From the NCBI GenBank assembly GCA_000770645.1, contig JQID01000146.1, positions 1-35,358 on the forward strand: a DNA stretch of 35,358 nt. The letters are read 5' to 3'. A program made the translations under genes and the position numbers. The stretch's first letter is position 1. Every line of letters starts with the position of its first letter. The DNA is from Desulfosporosinus sp. Tol-M. Lineage in GTDB: Bacteria; Bacillota; Desulfitobacteriia; Desulfitobacteriales; Desulfitobacteriaceae. This document shows positions 1 to 7,391 of this stretch, one piece after another. The notes under the pieces are model-generated. The model worked only from the letters and a program-made list of their open reading frames with translations, had not been told where the DNA came from and searched no databases.

Positions 1-18
1 GTCTATTTTGTGTCATAC

Positions 19-80
19 TGCGTCAGCATGTTCACCTAATAGCCCCGCTATGAGGTAAACATACCTCCTTGTCTGACGCA
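19..80. repeat. Nested inverted repeat downstream of the ACT-domain gene
   Basis: Outer arms TGCGTCAG (19-26) and CTGACGCA (73-80) are perfect complements. They enclose an inner hairpin GAGGTA-AACA-TACCTC (52-67). The element lies about 40 bases past the stop of the minus-strand ACT-domain gene and has no T-run, so it is not a typical terminator. It could be a folded RNA element ahead of the next gene outside the window, or a protein site. The structure is seen; its role is unknown. Confidence 0.4.
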
Positions 81-122
81 AAATATCCACGGCATCTTTG
101 ACTTGTTATTTTCCTCATATGC

Positions 123-416
123 CTAAATACGGTGCATAAAAGCAAAAATATCTTCGTGTTGGACCTTCACCTGTAGTCCTTTGTTCCTCCCCTCAGCTTC
201 CAGCATACTTGACAGGGCGATCAACTCTATATTTGCCGGATTTAAATCAACGACCATAATCATTGTAAAAAAATCATTGAGGATCGTTTGGCTGATATCC
301 AATATATTTACACTATTTTCGGCAAGTCGCCCGGAGACCCAAGCGATAATACCGATTTGATCATGACCCAAGACGGTAATAATCGCCCGGTTAGACTCTT
401 CCCGTGGTAATGCCAT
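123..416 (-). CDS. ACT domain-containing protein (UPF0237 family)
   Basis: A 97-residue single-domain ACT protein. It has the family's opening AIITVLGHDQIGIIAWVSG, then the central NILDISQTI and FTMIMVVDL strands, and ends in HEDIFAFMHRI, the usual C-terminus of UPF0237 proteins. ACT domains bind small ligands, mostly amino acids; the ligand here is unknown. In many Firmicutes this gene is followed by a DUF711/PFL gene, but only 122 bases remain on that side and no such ORF is seen. Two ATG codons are adjacent (419 and 416). The second sits 7 bases after GGAGG, the first only 4, so 416 is preferred. It is the same strand as the HesB-like gene upstream, separated by a hairpin. Confidence 0.85.
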   Translation of the reverse strand: MALPREESNRAIITVLGHDQIGIIAWVSGRLAENSVNILDISQTILNDFFTMIMVVDLNPANIELIALSSMLEAEGRNKGLQVKVQHEDIFAFMHRI

Positions 417-444
417 CATTTTTCCTCCCTTTATAGACGAATGA

Positions 445-469
445 AGAGAGCTCCACGAGCTCTCTTTTT
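445..469 (+). terminator. Hairpin with T-run between hesB-like and ACT genes
   Basis: AGAGAGCTC-CAC-GAGCTCTCT (445-465) is a perfect 9-bp stem followed on the plus strand by TTTT. The T-run faces plus-strand transcription although both neighbours are on the minus strand. It may block antisense transcription or weaken read-through from the HesB-like gene. Confidence 0.55.
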
Positions 470-483
470 ACTGATCTACCGTC

Positions 484-804
484 TTAGCATCCACTGCAGC
501 TATCACCACAGCCACCGCCGGAATTCGCCGTACGTATTTCAAATCCTCCGCCGTTTACGGAGTCAACATAGTCAATAATCGCTCCCTCTAATTGAGCGGT
601 AAGTTTTTTGTCAGCAATCATTGATACGCCATACTCTTGATCAAGAATATCGTCATCTGTCTTTGACTCTTCCAGAGTCATACCGAAACTCGGGCCGCTT
701 CAGCCAATGCCTGCAAGATAGAGGCGAAGAAACGCATTTTCTTTATTATTAACCTTAAGTACTTCTTTAACTTTTTTTGCAGCAATCTCTGTGATATTGA
801 CCAT
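484..804 (-). CDS. HesB/IscA-like selenoprotein (in-frame UGA read as selenocysteine)
   Basis: Read from ATG 804, the frame is open for 106 residues except for one TGA at 700-702 (codon 35). The context is AGIG-U-SGPSFG, exactly where HesB/IscA proteins carry their first conserved cysteine (G-x-G-C-x-G-x-x-x-G). The protein resumes in frame and ends with C99, C103 and C106, candidate Fe-S ligands. Twenty bases after the UGA, the RNA forms a 6-bp stem GACUCU-GGA-AGAGUC (665-679) with G in the apical loop, fitting the bacterial SECIS pattern. AAGGAGTGAAG precedes ATG 804, whereas the internal ATG at 681 would drop the conserved N-terminus. HesB-like selenoproteins are a known family. Their likely role is Fe-S or sulfur handling, but the exact function is not settled. 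Standard gene callers would annotate only the 65-residue tail or call a pseudogene. A sense-to-stop mutation is possible but less likely, given the position and hairpin. Confidence 0.87.
665..679 (-). promoter_or_regulatory. Candidate bacterial SECIS hairpin
   Basis: On the minus strand GACTCT-GGA-AGAGTC folds into a perfect 6-bp stem with a GGA loop, starting 21 bases after the UGA at codon 35 of the HesB-like gene. Bacterial SECIS elements lie within the coding sequence just downstream of UGA and carry G in the apical loop, where SelB binds. Confidence 0.75.
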
Positions 805-861
805 AATTCTTCACTCCTTTAACCTTCGTTTGTACCTTAATAAAGCTTCAATTATATTTAT

Positions 862-889
862 AATATACCACACTTTTCGCTTTTCGCAA
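862..889 (-). promoter_or_regulatory. Sigma-A-type promoter for the HesB-like gene
   Basis: The minus strand reads TTGCGA (884-889), a 16-base spacer, then TATATT (862-867), about 60 bases upstream of ATG 804. Confidence 0.5.
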
Positions 890-928
890 TCATAACTTAA
901 GAAAATACATTGCCTTTAAAGCCTATGC

Positions 929-1267
929 TCAAACTTCTTTTCCCTCCCCACTGGATTGAAAATCGTTCCAAAGACGACGCACTTCTACTTCAATACTGGC
1001 AGGGAGATCTTGCGTAAGTTCCTGCAATTGTTTAATTTCCCCCCGTATTTTTAGTGCCCAGTTGTTTTCTTCCGGCCAGGCAATGAAAGCCTTCGGTTGT
1101 GGAACGACAAAGGTACGTAAGCACGCCAGGAGGACTAAAAAAGCTAATAAACGCCATAGCCAACGCATTCTTGAATTCATCCTTTCTGAATAAGCTCCAA
1201 AATTAGCTTGTCCGGAAAGCAATAGTTTGAGTCGTTCGGCAGGCAACTTTCGCCAAAACTCTTCCAA
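929..1267 (-). CDS. Hypothetical small membrane-anchored protein
   Basis: No family recognised. The frame gives up to 112 residues from a TTG at 1267. One hydrophobic segment (about residues 37-55, LWRLLAFLVLLACL) is followed by a charged tail ending GEGKEV, suggesting a single-pass membrane protein with a soluble C-terminal part. The start is uncertain. The TTG lacks a ribosome site, while an internal ATG (codon 34) has AAAGGA 12 bases upstream and would put the membrane segment at the N-terminus. The gene is divergent from the TPR gene at 1375. Confidence 0.5.
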   Translation of the reverse strand: MEEFWRKLPAERLKLLLSGQANFGAYSERMNSRMRWLWRLLAFLVLLACLRTFVVPQPKAFIAWPEENNWALKIRGEIKQLQELTQDLPASIEVEVRRLWNDFQSSGEGKEV

Positions 1268-1317
1268 AATGTAAAGGGGTTAAAATAGGCTTTAGTCTTA
1301 TGAATTCATTTATGAAA

Positions 1318-1326
1318 TGCTATAAT
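1318..1326 (+). promoter_or_regulatory. Extended -10 promoter for the TPR gene
   Basis: TGCTATAAT is a perfect extended -10 element about 50 bases upstream of ATG 1375. The -35 match (TTATGA) is weak, as is usual with an extended -10. Confidence 0.55.
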
Positions 1327-1374
1327 AGGCTGCAGGGACACTCGTCCATCCATGGACAGCGCAAAGGAGGGTTT

Positions 1375-2064
1375 ATGTTGAAACATTTAAGATTATCGCA
1401 CATTTTATTGGCAGGTATCCCCCTGATTATCACTTTGATAATCGTTTTTTATTACTTTCCAAAGTACAAAGCAACGCCAACCAACATTCCAATGACTTCT
1501 TCTCCATCACCCGTTGAGCCATCGGCTGTCTCTGGCGAATCCAACAGTGTTCCCCTACTCCATGTCTCTGATTCAAGAGTACTGGCTTTGTATAACCAAG
1601 GGCTCAAACTCTATTATCAACGCCAATTTCCAGAGGCACTTGCCCTCTTCAATCAAGCGTTGGCAATTGACGCTCATTGTTATGAAGCACTAAACGCCAA
1701 GGGAGCGACCTTAGCCTTTCAGGGATACTACGACCAAGGACTTGCCCTAATACAGCAAGCCCTTGGTCTGAATCCTACGTTTGTCTATGGCCATTTCAAC
1801 CAAGGCTTAGCCAATGAACTGGCCGGACGCTGGGACCCGGCCATTGCCGCATATCAAAAGGCTTTACAACTCGATGATCGTGATACATGGAGTTATTACG
1901 GCATCGCAAGCATATACGGACGTCTTGGGAATGTTGACAAAGTCCTGGAATATCTTCAACCGGCGATCAACCTTGACCCTGATGTCAAGGAAGTTGCCCG
2001 TGACGAAAAGGATTTTGCATCCGTCCGTAAAGATCCTCGTTTCCAAGCCTTAGTCAAACCCTAG
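1375..2064 (+). CDS. Membrane-anchored tetratricopeptide repeat protein
   Basis: A 229-residue protein with an N-terminal membrane segment (about residues 9-28), a Ser/Pro-rich linker (about 35-65), and three to four TPR units, for example PEALALFNQALAID, DQGLALIQQALGLNP and DPAIAAYQKALQLD. TPRs form a helical solenoid for protein-protein contacts, so this is probably a scaffold on the outer face of the cytoplasmic membrane; the partner is unknown. The C-terminus (DEKDFASVRKDPRFQALV) resembles the capping helix of many TPR proteins. ATG 1375 is chosen over the upstream ATG at 1300 because AAAGGAGGG lies just before it and the upstream stretch overlaps the promoter. It ends one base before the convergent pepF stop. 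Confidence 0.8.
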   Translation: MLKHLRLSHILLAGIPLIITLIIVFYYFPKYKATPTNIPMTSSPSPVEPSAVSGESNSVPLLHVSDSRVLALYNQGLKLYYQRQFPEALALFNQALAIDAHCYEALNAKGATLAFQGYYDQGLALIQQALGLNPTFVYGHFNQGLANELAGRWDPAIAAYQKALQLDDRDTWSYYGIASIYGRLGNVDKVLEYLQPAINLDPDVKEVARDEKDFASVRKDPRFQALVKP

Positions 2065-2065
2065 C

Positions 2066-3868
2066 TTACGCCAGTAATGTCTCCAAACGTTCTACAAGTC
2101 CCGTAAAGACCTGGAGGGCATTTCGTACAGGAATAGGAGTCTCCATATCAACACCGGCTTTACGTAACAATTCAATCGGATAATCCGAATTACCACCGCT
2201 TAAGAATGCCAAATATCTCGCCACAGCCGGCTCCCCTTCATCTAAAATTGCCCGAGCAAAGGCCATCGCCGCAGAGAATCCGGTTGCATATTTATAAACA
2301 TAAAACGCATTGTAAAAATGTGGAATACGCGCCCATTCTAAAGCAATTTCCGGATCCAGGATCACCTCTGAGCCATAATAGACGGCATTTAGATTACGAT
2401 AAATTTCAGATAGGGCGTCGGCAGTTAAAGCGCCACCTACTTCGATAACCGAGTGAATCTTCTTCTCAAATTCAGCAAACATGGTTTGCCGGAAAACAGT
2501 ACCTCGGAACTGCTCCAGATAATGATTAATCAAATAAGCGAGGGTTTTAGGGTCTTTTGTAGTTTCTAAGAGATGCTCCATAACCAACGCTTCATTTAAA
2601 GTAGAAGCAACTTCCGCCACAAAAATTTTATAGCCCGCATAGAGATGGGGTTGTTCACGATTGGAAAAAAAGGTATGCAAGGAATGTCCCATTTCATGGG
2701 CAAGGGTAAACATAGAATCCAGCGTGTCTTGATGATTGAGTAAGACATAGGGATGGGAGCGATAAGTTCCCCAGGAATAAGCGCCGCTGGTCTTTCCTTC
2801 ATTTTCATATACATCAATCCATTTTTTCCGGAATCCTCCTTCAAGAATTTGAAGGTAGTCTTGTCCTAACGGCTTCAGTCCCTCAATTATCATGTCTTTG
2901 GCTTCTTCATAAGTTATCACCATTGTCGTTTCGGGAACAATTGGAACATAGATATCAAACATATGCAACTCATCAAGTTTCAAAGCTTTTTTACGCAGTC
3001 GGACATAGCGATGCATCTGGGGCAGAAATTCGTGAACCGTATCGATTAGGGAATCATACACCTTTAAGGGAACACGATCATCATCTAAGGAAGCCTCAAT
3101 CGCCGAAGGATAGTTCCGGGCTTTGGCGAAAAAAACGTCGGATTTTATACTGGCATTCAAGGTTGCCGCCCACGTATTCTTTTGCTTCTCATACGTATGA
3201 TAAAGCGTCTCAAAGGCCGCTTTTCGTACACCCTGTTCATGGCTTTCCATGAACTTAATAAAATTTCCCTTGGTCAGTTCGATTGATTGGTCCGTTTCAT
3301 CAACAATATTCGGAAATTTCAAGTCTGCGTTATTGGCCATAGAAAAAATTGCCCCAGGGGCCTCCGCCAATTCTCCGGCTTCTGCTAATAATCTTTCCTC
3401 GACTGAACTGAGAATATGCCCTTTTTTACGCAGGATTTCTTCTAGCGCGCGGTTATATAGTTCCATTTTTTCGGACGTTGCGCGGAATTCCTCCAACCGC
3501 CCTTCAGGCAGAGCTAACAATTCCGGGACCACAAAGGACACTGCGCTGCTCACCTTCACAGCCAGGGTGCCTGCACGATCTGTCAAGGCTTGATAGTAGG
3601 CATTGCGGTTATCCTCATCCCGTCGCATTCGAGCATAAGCATATACTTCTTCAATTTGTAAACTCAAATCATCCAGCCACTCAAAACACGTGATTAAAGT
3701 TGCCGGAGCATCTGCTAAATGCCCCTCAAATTTTTTCCCTTCGTCTAAAAGTTTTTCAACGTGGGCGAACTCTTTCTCCCATTGATCATTATCGGAAAAA
3801 ATGTCCTCCAAATGCCACTTGGTCGCCTCCGGCATTTCTGTTCTAGACTTCAGGCTTCGTTGTTCCAT
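2066..3868 (-). CDS. pepF: Oligoendopeptidase F (peptidase family M3)
   Basis: A 600-residue cytosolic zinc metallopeptidase. The M3 zinc motif HEMGH lies at residues 391-395, with a downstream glutamate in the NEALVMEHLL helix as a likely third ligand. The N-terminus (TKWHLEDIF) and the TYEKQKNTWAATLNASIKSD region are typical of PepF, and the length matches the family. PepF cleaves short peptides (about 6-17 residues) and takes part in peptide recycling and protein turnover. No signal peptide. It is transcribed alone, divergent from pheA across an intergenic region with two strong inverted repeats. Confidence 0.95.
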   Translation of the reverse strand: MEQRSLKSRTEMPEATKWHLEDIFSDNDQWEKEFAHVEKLLDEGKKFEGHLADAPATLITCFEWLDDLSLQIEEVYAYARMRRDEDNRNAYYQALTDRAGTLAVKVSSAVSFVVPELLALPEGRLEEFRATSEKMELYNRALEEILRKKGHILSSVEERLLAEAGELAEAPGAIFSMANNADLKFPNIVDETDQSIELTKGNFIKFMESHEQGVRKAAFETLYHTYEKQKNTWAATLNASIKSDVFFAKARNYPSAIEASLDDDRVPLKVYDSLIDTVHEFLPQMHRYVRLRKKALKLDELHMFDIYVPIVPETTMVITYEEAKDMIIEGLKPLGQDYLQILEGGFRKKWIDVYENEGKTSGAYSWGTYRSHPYVLLNHQDTLDSMFTLAHEMGHSLHTFFSNREQPHLYAGYKIFVAEVASTLNEALVMEHLLETTKDPKTLAYLINHYLEQFRGTVFRQTMFAEFEKKIHSVIEVGGALTADALSEIYRNLNAVYYGSEVILDPEIALEWARIPHFYNAFYVYKYATGFSAAMAFARAILDEGEPAVARYLAFLSGGNSDYPIELLRKAGVDMETPIPVRNALQVFTGLVERLETLLA

Positions 3869-3955
3869 AATTTTCCCTCCAGAAATATAGTTTCACTTAT
3901 TATATACAGACGAAACGCAAATTACCATTTCCCAGGAACTTTGTTTTCCAAAAGC

Positions 3956-3988
3956 GAAACAGGCAGCGTACGTTCCACTGCCTGTTTC
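3956..3988. repeat. Strong hairpin in the pepF 5' region
   Basis: GAAACAGGCAG (3956-3966) and CTGCCTGTTTC (3978-3988) are perfect 11-bp arms around an 11-base loop. No T-run follows on either strand. It lies about 90 bases upstream of pepF, within its probable untranslated leader, so it may be a leader RNA structure or a remnant terminator. Confidence 0.5.
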
Positions 3989-4067
3989 TTCCGCTTGATC
4001 CACTAATCCCCCCGGAAGGTTCCCCAGCCTTCCATTTTCCATTTTACTCGATTTTAGCCTCCTTCGC

Positions 4068-4101
4068 AAGTGTGTTAACATCACCCAACTTTAACACACT
4101 T
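4068..4101. promoter_or_regulatory. Palindromic operator candidate overlapping the pheA -35 box
   Basis: AAGTGTGTTAA (4068-4078) and TTAACACACTT (4091-4101) are perfect 11-bp arms with a 12-base centre. The right arm ends inside the -35 hexamer of the pheA promoter. There is no T-run, and the position between divergent genes fits a two-fold symmetric repressor site better than a terminator. The regulator is unknown. Confidence 0.55.
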
Positions 4102-4128
4102 GTCATAAATATCTATCTGTATTATGAT
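4100..4128 (+). promoter_or_regulatory. Sigma-A promoter for pheA
   Basis: TTGTCA (4100-4105), a 17-base spacer, and TATGAT (4123-4128). Transcription should start near 4135, giving a leader of about 110 bases that holds a 33-codon ORF. Confidence 0.75.
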
Positions 4129-4148
4129 AGTAAAAATAACATCGAACA

Positions 4149-4250
4149 ATGAAGATGAATACCATAAGGGTGTGCAACAAGGTTCTGAATCGTCTCTTTA
4201 AGCGGATGGGGCAGACCTTTTCCGTTTCAAAGAAGGAGATTGAAGTATGA
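4149..4250 (+). CDS. Short leader ORF overlapping the pheA start
   Basis: The ORF begins at ATG 4149, soon after the predicted transcription start, runs 33 codons and ends in TGA overlapping the pheA ATG (ATGA at 4247-4250). It contains two Phe codons (TTT 17 and 24) but no run of Phe, so it is not a classical Phe attenuator peptide. No clear ribosome site precedes it. It may couple translation to pheA or be chance. Confidence 0.25.
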   Translation: MKMNTIRVCNKVLNRLFKRMGQTFSVSKKEIEV

Positions 4251-5104
4251 ATAAGATAGGCTATTTTGGACCAAAAGGGAGTTTTACCGAAGAGGCAATC
4301 CATTTATTTATAGCCGCTCATTCTGAATTTAGCGAAACACTGCCTGAGCTTATTTCATTCCCAACAATACCACGCTTACTATTGGCCTGTGAAAATAACG
4401 AAATAAACTGGGCCTTTGTCCCTTTGGAAAATTCCACAGAAGGACAAGTTGGCGCGACTATGGATACACTTGGACAAACTGAACATCTATTTATCACCCA
4501 TGAATTCATCTATCCGATCGAGCAATGTCTTTTGACGCTTCAACCCATGCCGCTTCAACAGATAGAAAAAGTTTATTCTCACGAGCAGTCCCTGGGGCAA
4601 TGCCGGGATTTCCTCGAAAAACACCTCCCTCATGCTCAACAAATACCTTGTCTGAGCAACTCTGAGGCTGCCCGTAAGATATCCTCCAGCCAAGGAAACT
4701 GCGCCGCTATCGGCCCCCGTCGGGCCGCTTGCATCTATAATCTTCATATTCTTCAAGAAGGTATTCAAGATATCGTTCTGAATGCCACACGTTTTGTACT
4801 TGTCGGCCATGCCCTTGCGGATATGTCGGATGGCGAAAATAAAACATCTTTTCTAATTGTCGCAGAAAATACACCGGGTTCTCTATACCGTATTCTGGGC
4901 GAATTTAGCAAACGCCAGATCAATTTAAGCCGGATTGAATCACGTCCCTCGAAAAGAAAACTGGGCGAATACATTTTCTTTGTGGATGTGGACGGTTATG
5001 TCTTCGCTCCTCCCATTCAAGATGTTTTATGGGCCCTTAAAGAAGCTAACATCTCTGTGAAACTGTTGGGTTCCTATCCCAAAGCGCTTTCAGCTGAACA
5101 ATAA
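4247..5104 (+). CDS. pheA: Prephenate dehydratase
   Basis: A 285-residue monofunctional enzyme converting prephenate to phenylpyruvate in phenylalanine synthesis. The N-terminus GYFGPKGSFTEEA is the family signature. The catalytic domain spans about 1-185 with the conserved TRF motif near residue 180 (TRFVLVG). An ACT domain for phenylalanine feedback follows (about 195-280), with NKTSFLIV, the GSLYRILGEFSKRQINLSRIES turn region and ESRPS. AAGGAG precedes the ATG. The gene stands alone with its own promoter and terminator, and a palindrome overlaps the -35 box, so both transcriptional and allosteric control are likely. Confidence 0.95.
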   Translation: MNKIGYFGPKGSFTEEAIHLFIAAHSEFSETLPELISFPTIPRLLLACENNEINWAFVPLENSTEGQVGATMDTLGQTEHLFITHEFIYPIEQCLLTLQPMPLQQIEKVYSHEQSLGQCRDFLEKHLPHAQQIPCLSNSEAARKISSSQGNCAAIGPRRAACIYNLHILQEGIQDIVLNATRFVLVGHALADMSDGENKTSFLIVAENTPGSLYRILGEFSKRQINLSRIESRPSKRKLGEYIFFVDVDGYVFAPPIQDVLWALKEANISVKLLGSYPKALSAEQ

Positions 5105-5141
5105 ATTAAGGAGAGAGGATAAATCCTCTCTCCTTAATTTA
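5102..5141 (+). terminator. pheA terminator hairpin
   Basis: An 18-bp perfect stem with a TAAA loop (5102-5119 pairs with 5124-5141). The pheA stop codon forms the base of the stem. The T-tract is built into the 3' arm (TTAATTTA) rather than following it. Confidence 0.75.
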
Positions 5142-5436
5142 TACCTTCAACGTGACAGGTTTGTCCACCACTCCGTAACTGTTTATTCCACGAAGTACCA
5201 AGATATCTGAGTTTTGACGGATGTAAAAATCATGTTAAAATTGAATATATGGTTTACATGCAGAAAGCCCAGAGGTTTGCGTTTTAGCTTTAGCGTCAAG
5301 CGAATAGCGATGGAACGTGTCGATCACGATAGTCTCCGGTGGAGACTATCGCCGAAGGCGCTGGCCCATGACGAACACTTATCGCCGTAGGATGCTAATA
5401 CACTTCCCTCAGAACGTGCTAAGATACTTCCTCACC
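5142..5436. other. Intergenic region with a short perfect palindrome
   Basis: No gene seen between pheA and the convergent thrC. The region holds GATAGTCTCC-GGT-GGAGACTATC (5328-5350), a 10-bp perfect hairpin flanked by GCGA/GCCG-rich sequence. It could be a repetitive extragenic element or a structured terminator, but it has no T-run. Confidence 0.4.
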
Positions 5437-6912
5437 TCACGTAAACATTCTTTGCAGCACCCCGGTAATCCCTTCCGGTACACACACCTCAACCGTTTTA
5501 GCGGGTTTTTCATCTAACCCTTGTAACCCCAACGGTATTTTCCACCCAGTCAATTTACTTAGATCCTCAAGGGCAACCCATTCATCCCTCAAACTCGCCT
5601 GTTCCTCCCCTTCTAAAGCTTTTAAAACATCCGAAGAGAATTTAAAGGGACTTGCCGTTGAGGCGATAACAGTGAAAGTTTGATCGTTTGTCGCGGCAAG
5701 ATAGTTTTCATAGACTGTCATGGCAACTGCCGTGTGAGGGTCAAAAACATACTGATAGGCTTTATAACTTCGGGATATTGTCTCTTGAGTTTCCTCTTCA
5801 TTCGCCCACCCGGCAAAGACTGTTTCTTGACAAAGTTTTAAAGTGACTGGATCGACTGTAAACGTCCCCTGGTTACTCGAATCATACCAAGTCCGAATCT
5901 TTTGCACATCTCGCTCACTCATCTCATATAGAAAACGCTCAAAATTACTCGATACCAAAATATCCATAGATGGTGAGCTTGTTTTAAAAAACGCTCGCCG
6001 ACTTTGATATACCCCGGTTGCAAAAAAATCTGCCAAAACATTATTTTTATTCGAAGCACATATAATTTGGTCAATAGGAAGCCCCATGCGTTTAGCATAA
6101 TACGCTGCCAGTAAATTACCGAAATTCCCGGTAGGAACCGCCACATTCATATTGCTTCCGGGAGAAACTTTCCCCTGCTCCACCGCTTGCAAGTAGGCCC
6201 AATAATAATAAACGATTTGAGGTATAAGCCTTCCTAAATTGATGGAATTGGCCGAGGAAAAGATCAAATGTTTTTCTTGTAACTGCGCCTTCAAAGTGTC
6301 CATTGCAAAAATACGTTTTACTGCGGCTTGACATTGGTCAAAGTTTCCCTTAACGGCAATTATGTGGGTATTCATCCCTTCAGTAGTTGTCATCTGACGT
6401 TCTTGAACGGCGCTGACGCCACCCTCCGGGTAAAAGACAACAATATGCGTACCTTCTCTATTCTTAAACCCTTCCAACGCAGCCTTTCCTGTATCCCCGG
6501 ATGTTGCCACGAGAATTAAGACGTCTGTATCCAGAGCCAAACAATCAAGGCTGACTTTCAATAATTCTGGTAACACTTGCAATGCCATATCTTTAAACGC
6601 TGCCGTAGGCCCGTGCCAAAGCTCCAGTACTCCAAAATTTCCTACAGAAATCAGAGGTGCGGGATTAAGCCCGTCAAATGTTCCATCTGCATAGACGTTT
6701 ACAATATCGGAGAGGACGTCCTGTGAGAACTCAGGTAAATATGGGGACATGACATGTTGGGCGACGTCACGATACGTTAACCCCTGCAGGTCCTGCCAAT
6801 TCAAGGCGGGAAAGGTTGAAGGAACAAAGAGCCCCCCGCTTGGTACCATGCCTAATGTAATCGCCTGCGATGCACTCTGTCCGGAAAGATTACCCCGTGT
6901 GCTTTCGTACAA
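5437..6912 (-). CDS. thrC: Threonine synthase
   Basis: A 491-residue PLP enzyme converting O-phosphohomoserine to threonine. The N-terminus YESTRGN matches the family, the PLP lysine is K107 in AAFKDMALQ, and SGDTGKAALEGF is the phosphate-binding loop. VPTGNFGNLLAAYYAKRMGLP and the length fit the longer bacterial ThrC class. The start is taken as TTG 6912 because GGAGG lies 8 bases upstream; the ATG five codons earlier lies inside that ribosome site. It is downstream of the GIY-YIG gene on the same strand with a 56-base gap, so they may share a transcript. Confidence 0.93.
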   Translation of the reverse strand: MYESTRGNLSGQSASQAITLGMVPSGGLFVPSTFPALNWQDLQGLTYRDVAQHVMSPYLPEFSQDVLSDIVNVYADGTFDGLNPAPLISVGNFGVLELWHGPTAAFKDMALQVLPELLKVSLDCLALDTDVLILVATSGDTGKAALEGFKNREGTHIVVFYPEGGVSAVQERQMTTTEGMNTHIIAVKGNFDQCQAAVKRIFAMDTLKAQLQEKHLIFSSANSINLGRLIPQIVYYYWAYLQAVEQGKVSPGSNMNVAVPTGNFGNLLAAYYAKRMGLPIDQIICASNKNNVLADFFATGVYQSRRAFFKTSSPSMDILVSSNFERFLYEMSERDVQKIRTWYDSSNQGTFTVDPVTLKLCQETVFAGWANEEETQETISRSYKAYQYVFDPHTAVAMTVYENYLAATNDQTFTVIASTASPFKFSSDVLKALEGEEQASLRDEWVALEDLSKLTGWKIPLGLQGLDEKPAKTVEVCVPEGITGVLQRMFT

Positions 6913-6968
6913 TTCGTTTTCCTCCATGCTCTTAAACTTGCATAATTATTTACAATCTATTCGTTGTG

Positions 6969-7391
6969 TCACGGATGATAATCCGCCTGTTTCAGTAAAT
7001 TCTGAGAAGTCTCTGTTATGAAGAAGGTCAAATTACGTCGCTCGGCAAGTCGATAAATCAGTTTCGGTTTCTTAATCAATTGTTCCTTTTCCGGTCGCAG
7101 GCATCTTTTTATTGCATGTTCTAACCTAAGGGCATCACTCCAAGTGCCTACCTCCCATGCTTGTGCCAAAGAAACTGGAAGATGCGAGGCTGTATACTTT
7201 GCCCCGTTCCCTTTTGAAGACCTGCTGTTATGTTCTCGCACCCTCCTTAAGAGGTCCGTCGTTGCACCCGTATAAAGTGTATTGTTGCCACATCTGGCAA
7301 GGTACACCCAGCATCCCATATCGTGCCATGCCCCTTCCCTAACATCTTTACCGATAGACGCCAAAACGTGCATTATAGGCGGGCTTAGCAA
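6969..7391 (-). CDS. GIY-YIG domain protein (UPF0213/YhbQ-like)
   Basis: A 140-residue protein with one GIY-YIG domain. The core is VYLARCGNNTLYTG (about residues 28-41), followed by the conserved Arg in DLLRRVREHN and the SDALRLEHAIK helix with its metal-binding Glu. UPF0213 proteins are small stand-alone GIY-YIG proteins of uncertain role; YhbQ has been linked to DNA nicking. The TTG at 7391 is taken as the start because AAAGGAG lies 7 bases upstream, which gives a 24-residue extension before the domain. The ATG at codon 25 is the alternative and would give the usual family length. Confidence 0.8.
   Translation of the reverse strand: MLSPPIMHVLASIGKDVREGAWHDMGCWVYLARCGNNTLYTGATTDLLRRVREHNSRSSKGNGAKYTASHLPVSLAQAWEVGTWSDALRLEHAIKRCLRPEKEQLIKKPKLIYRLAERRNLTFFITETSQNLLKQADYHP

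Noticed and set aside
484..681. 65-residue protein starting at the internal ATG 681
   Set aside because: It lacks the family N-terminus and a ribosome site; the full frame from 804 with Sec at codon 35 explains the sequence better.
3893..4084. 63-residue minus-strand frame upstream of pepF
   Set aside because: It runs through the strong 3956-3988 hairpin, has no ribosome site at its start and no recognisable protein features.
4318..4810. Minus-strand frames opposite pheA
   Set aside because: They mirror conserved pheA codons and have no ribosome sites.
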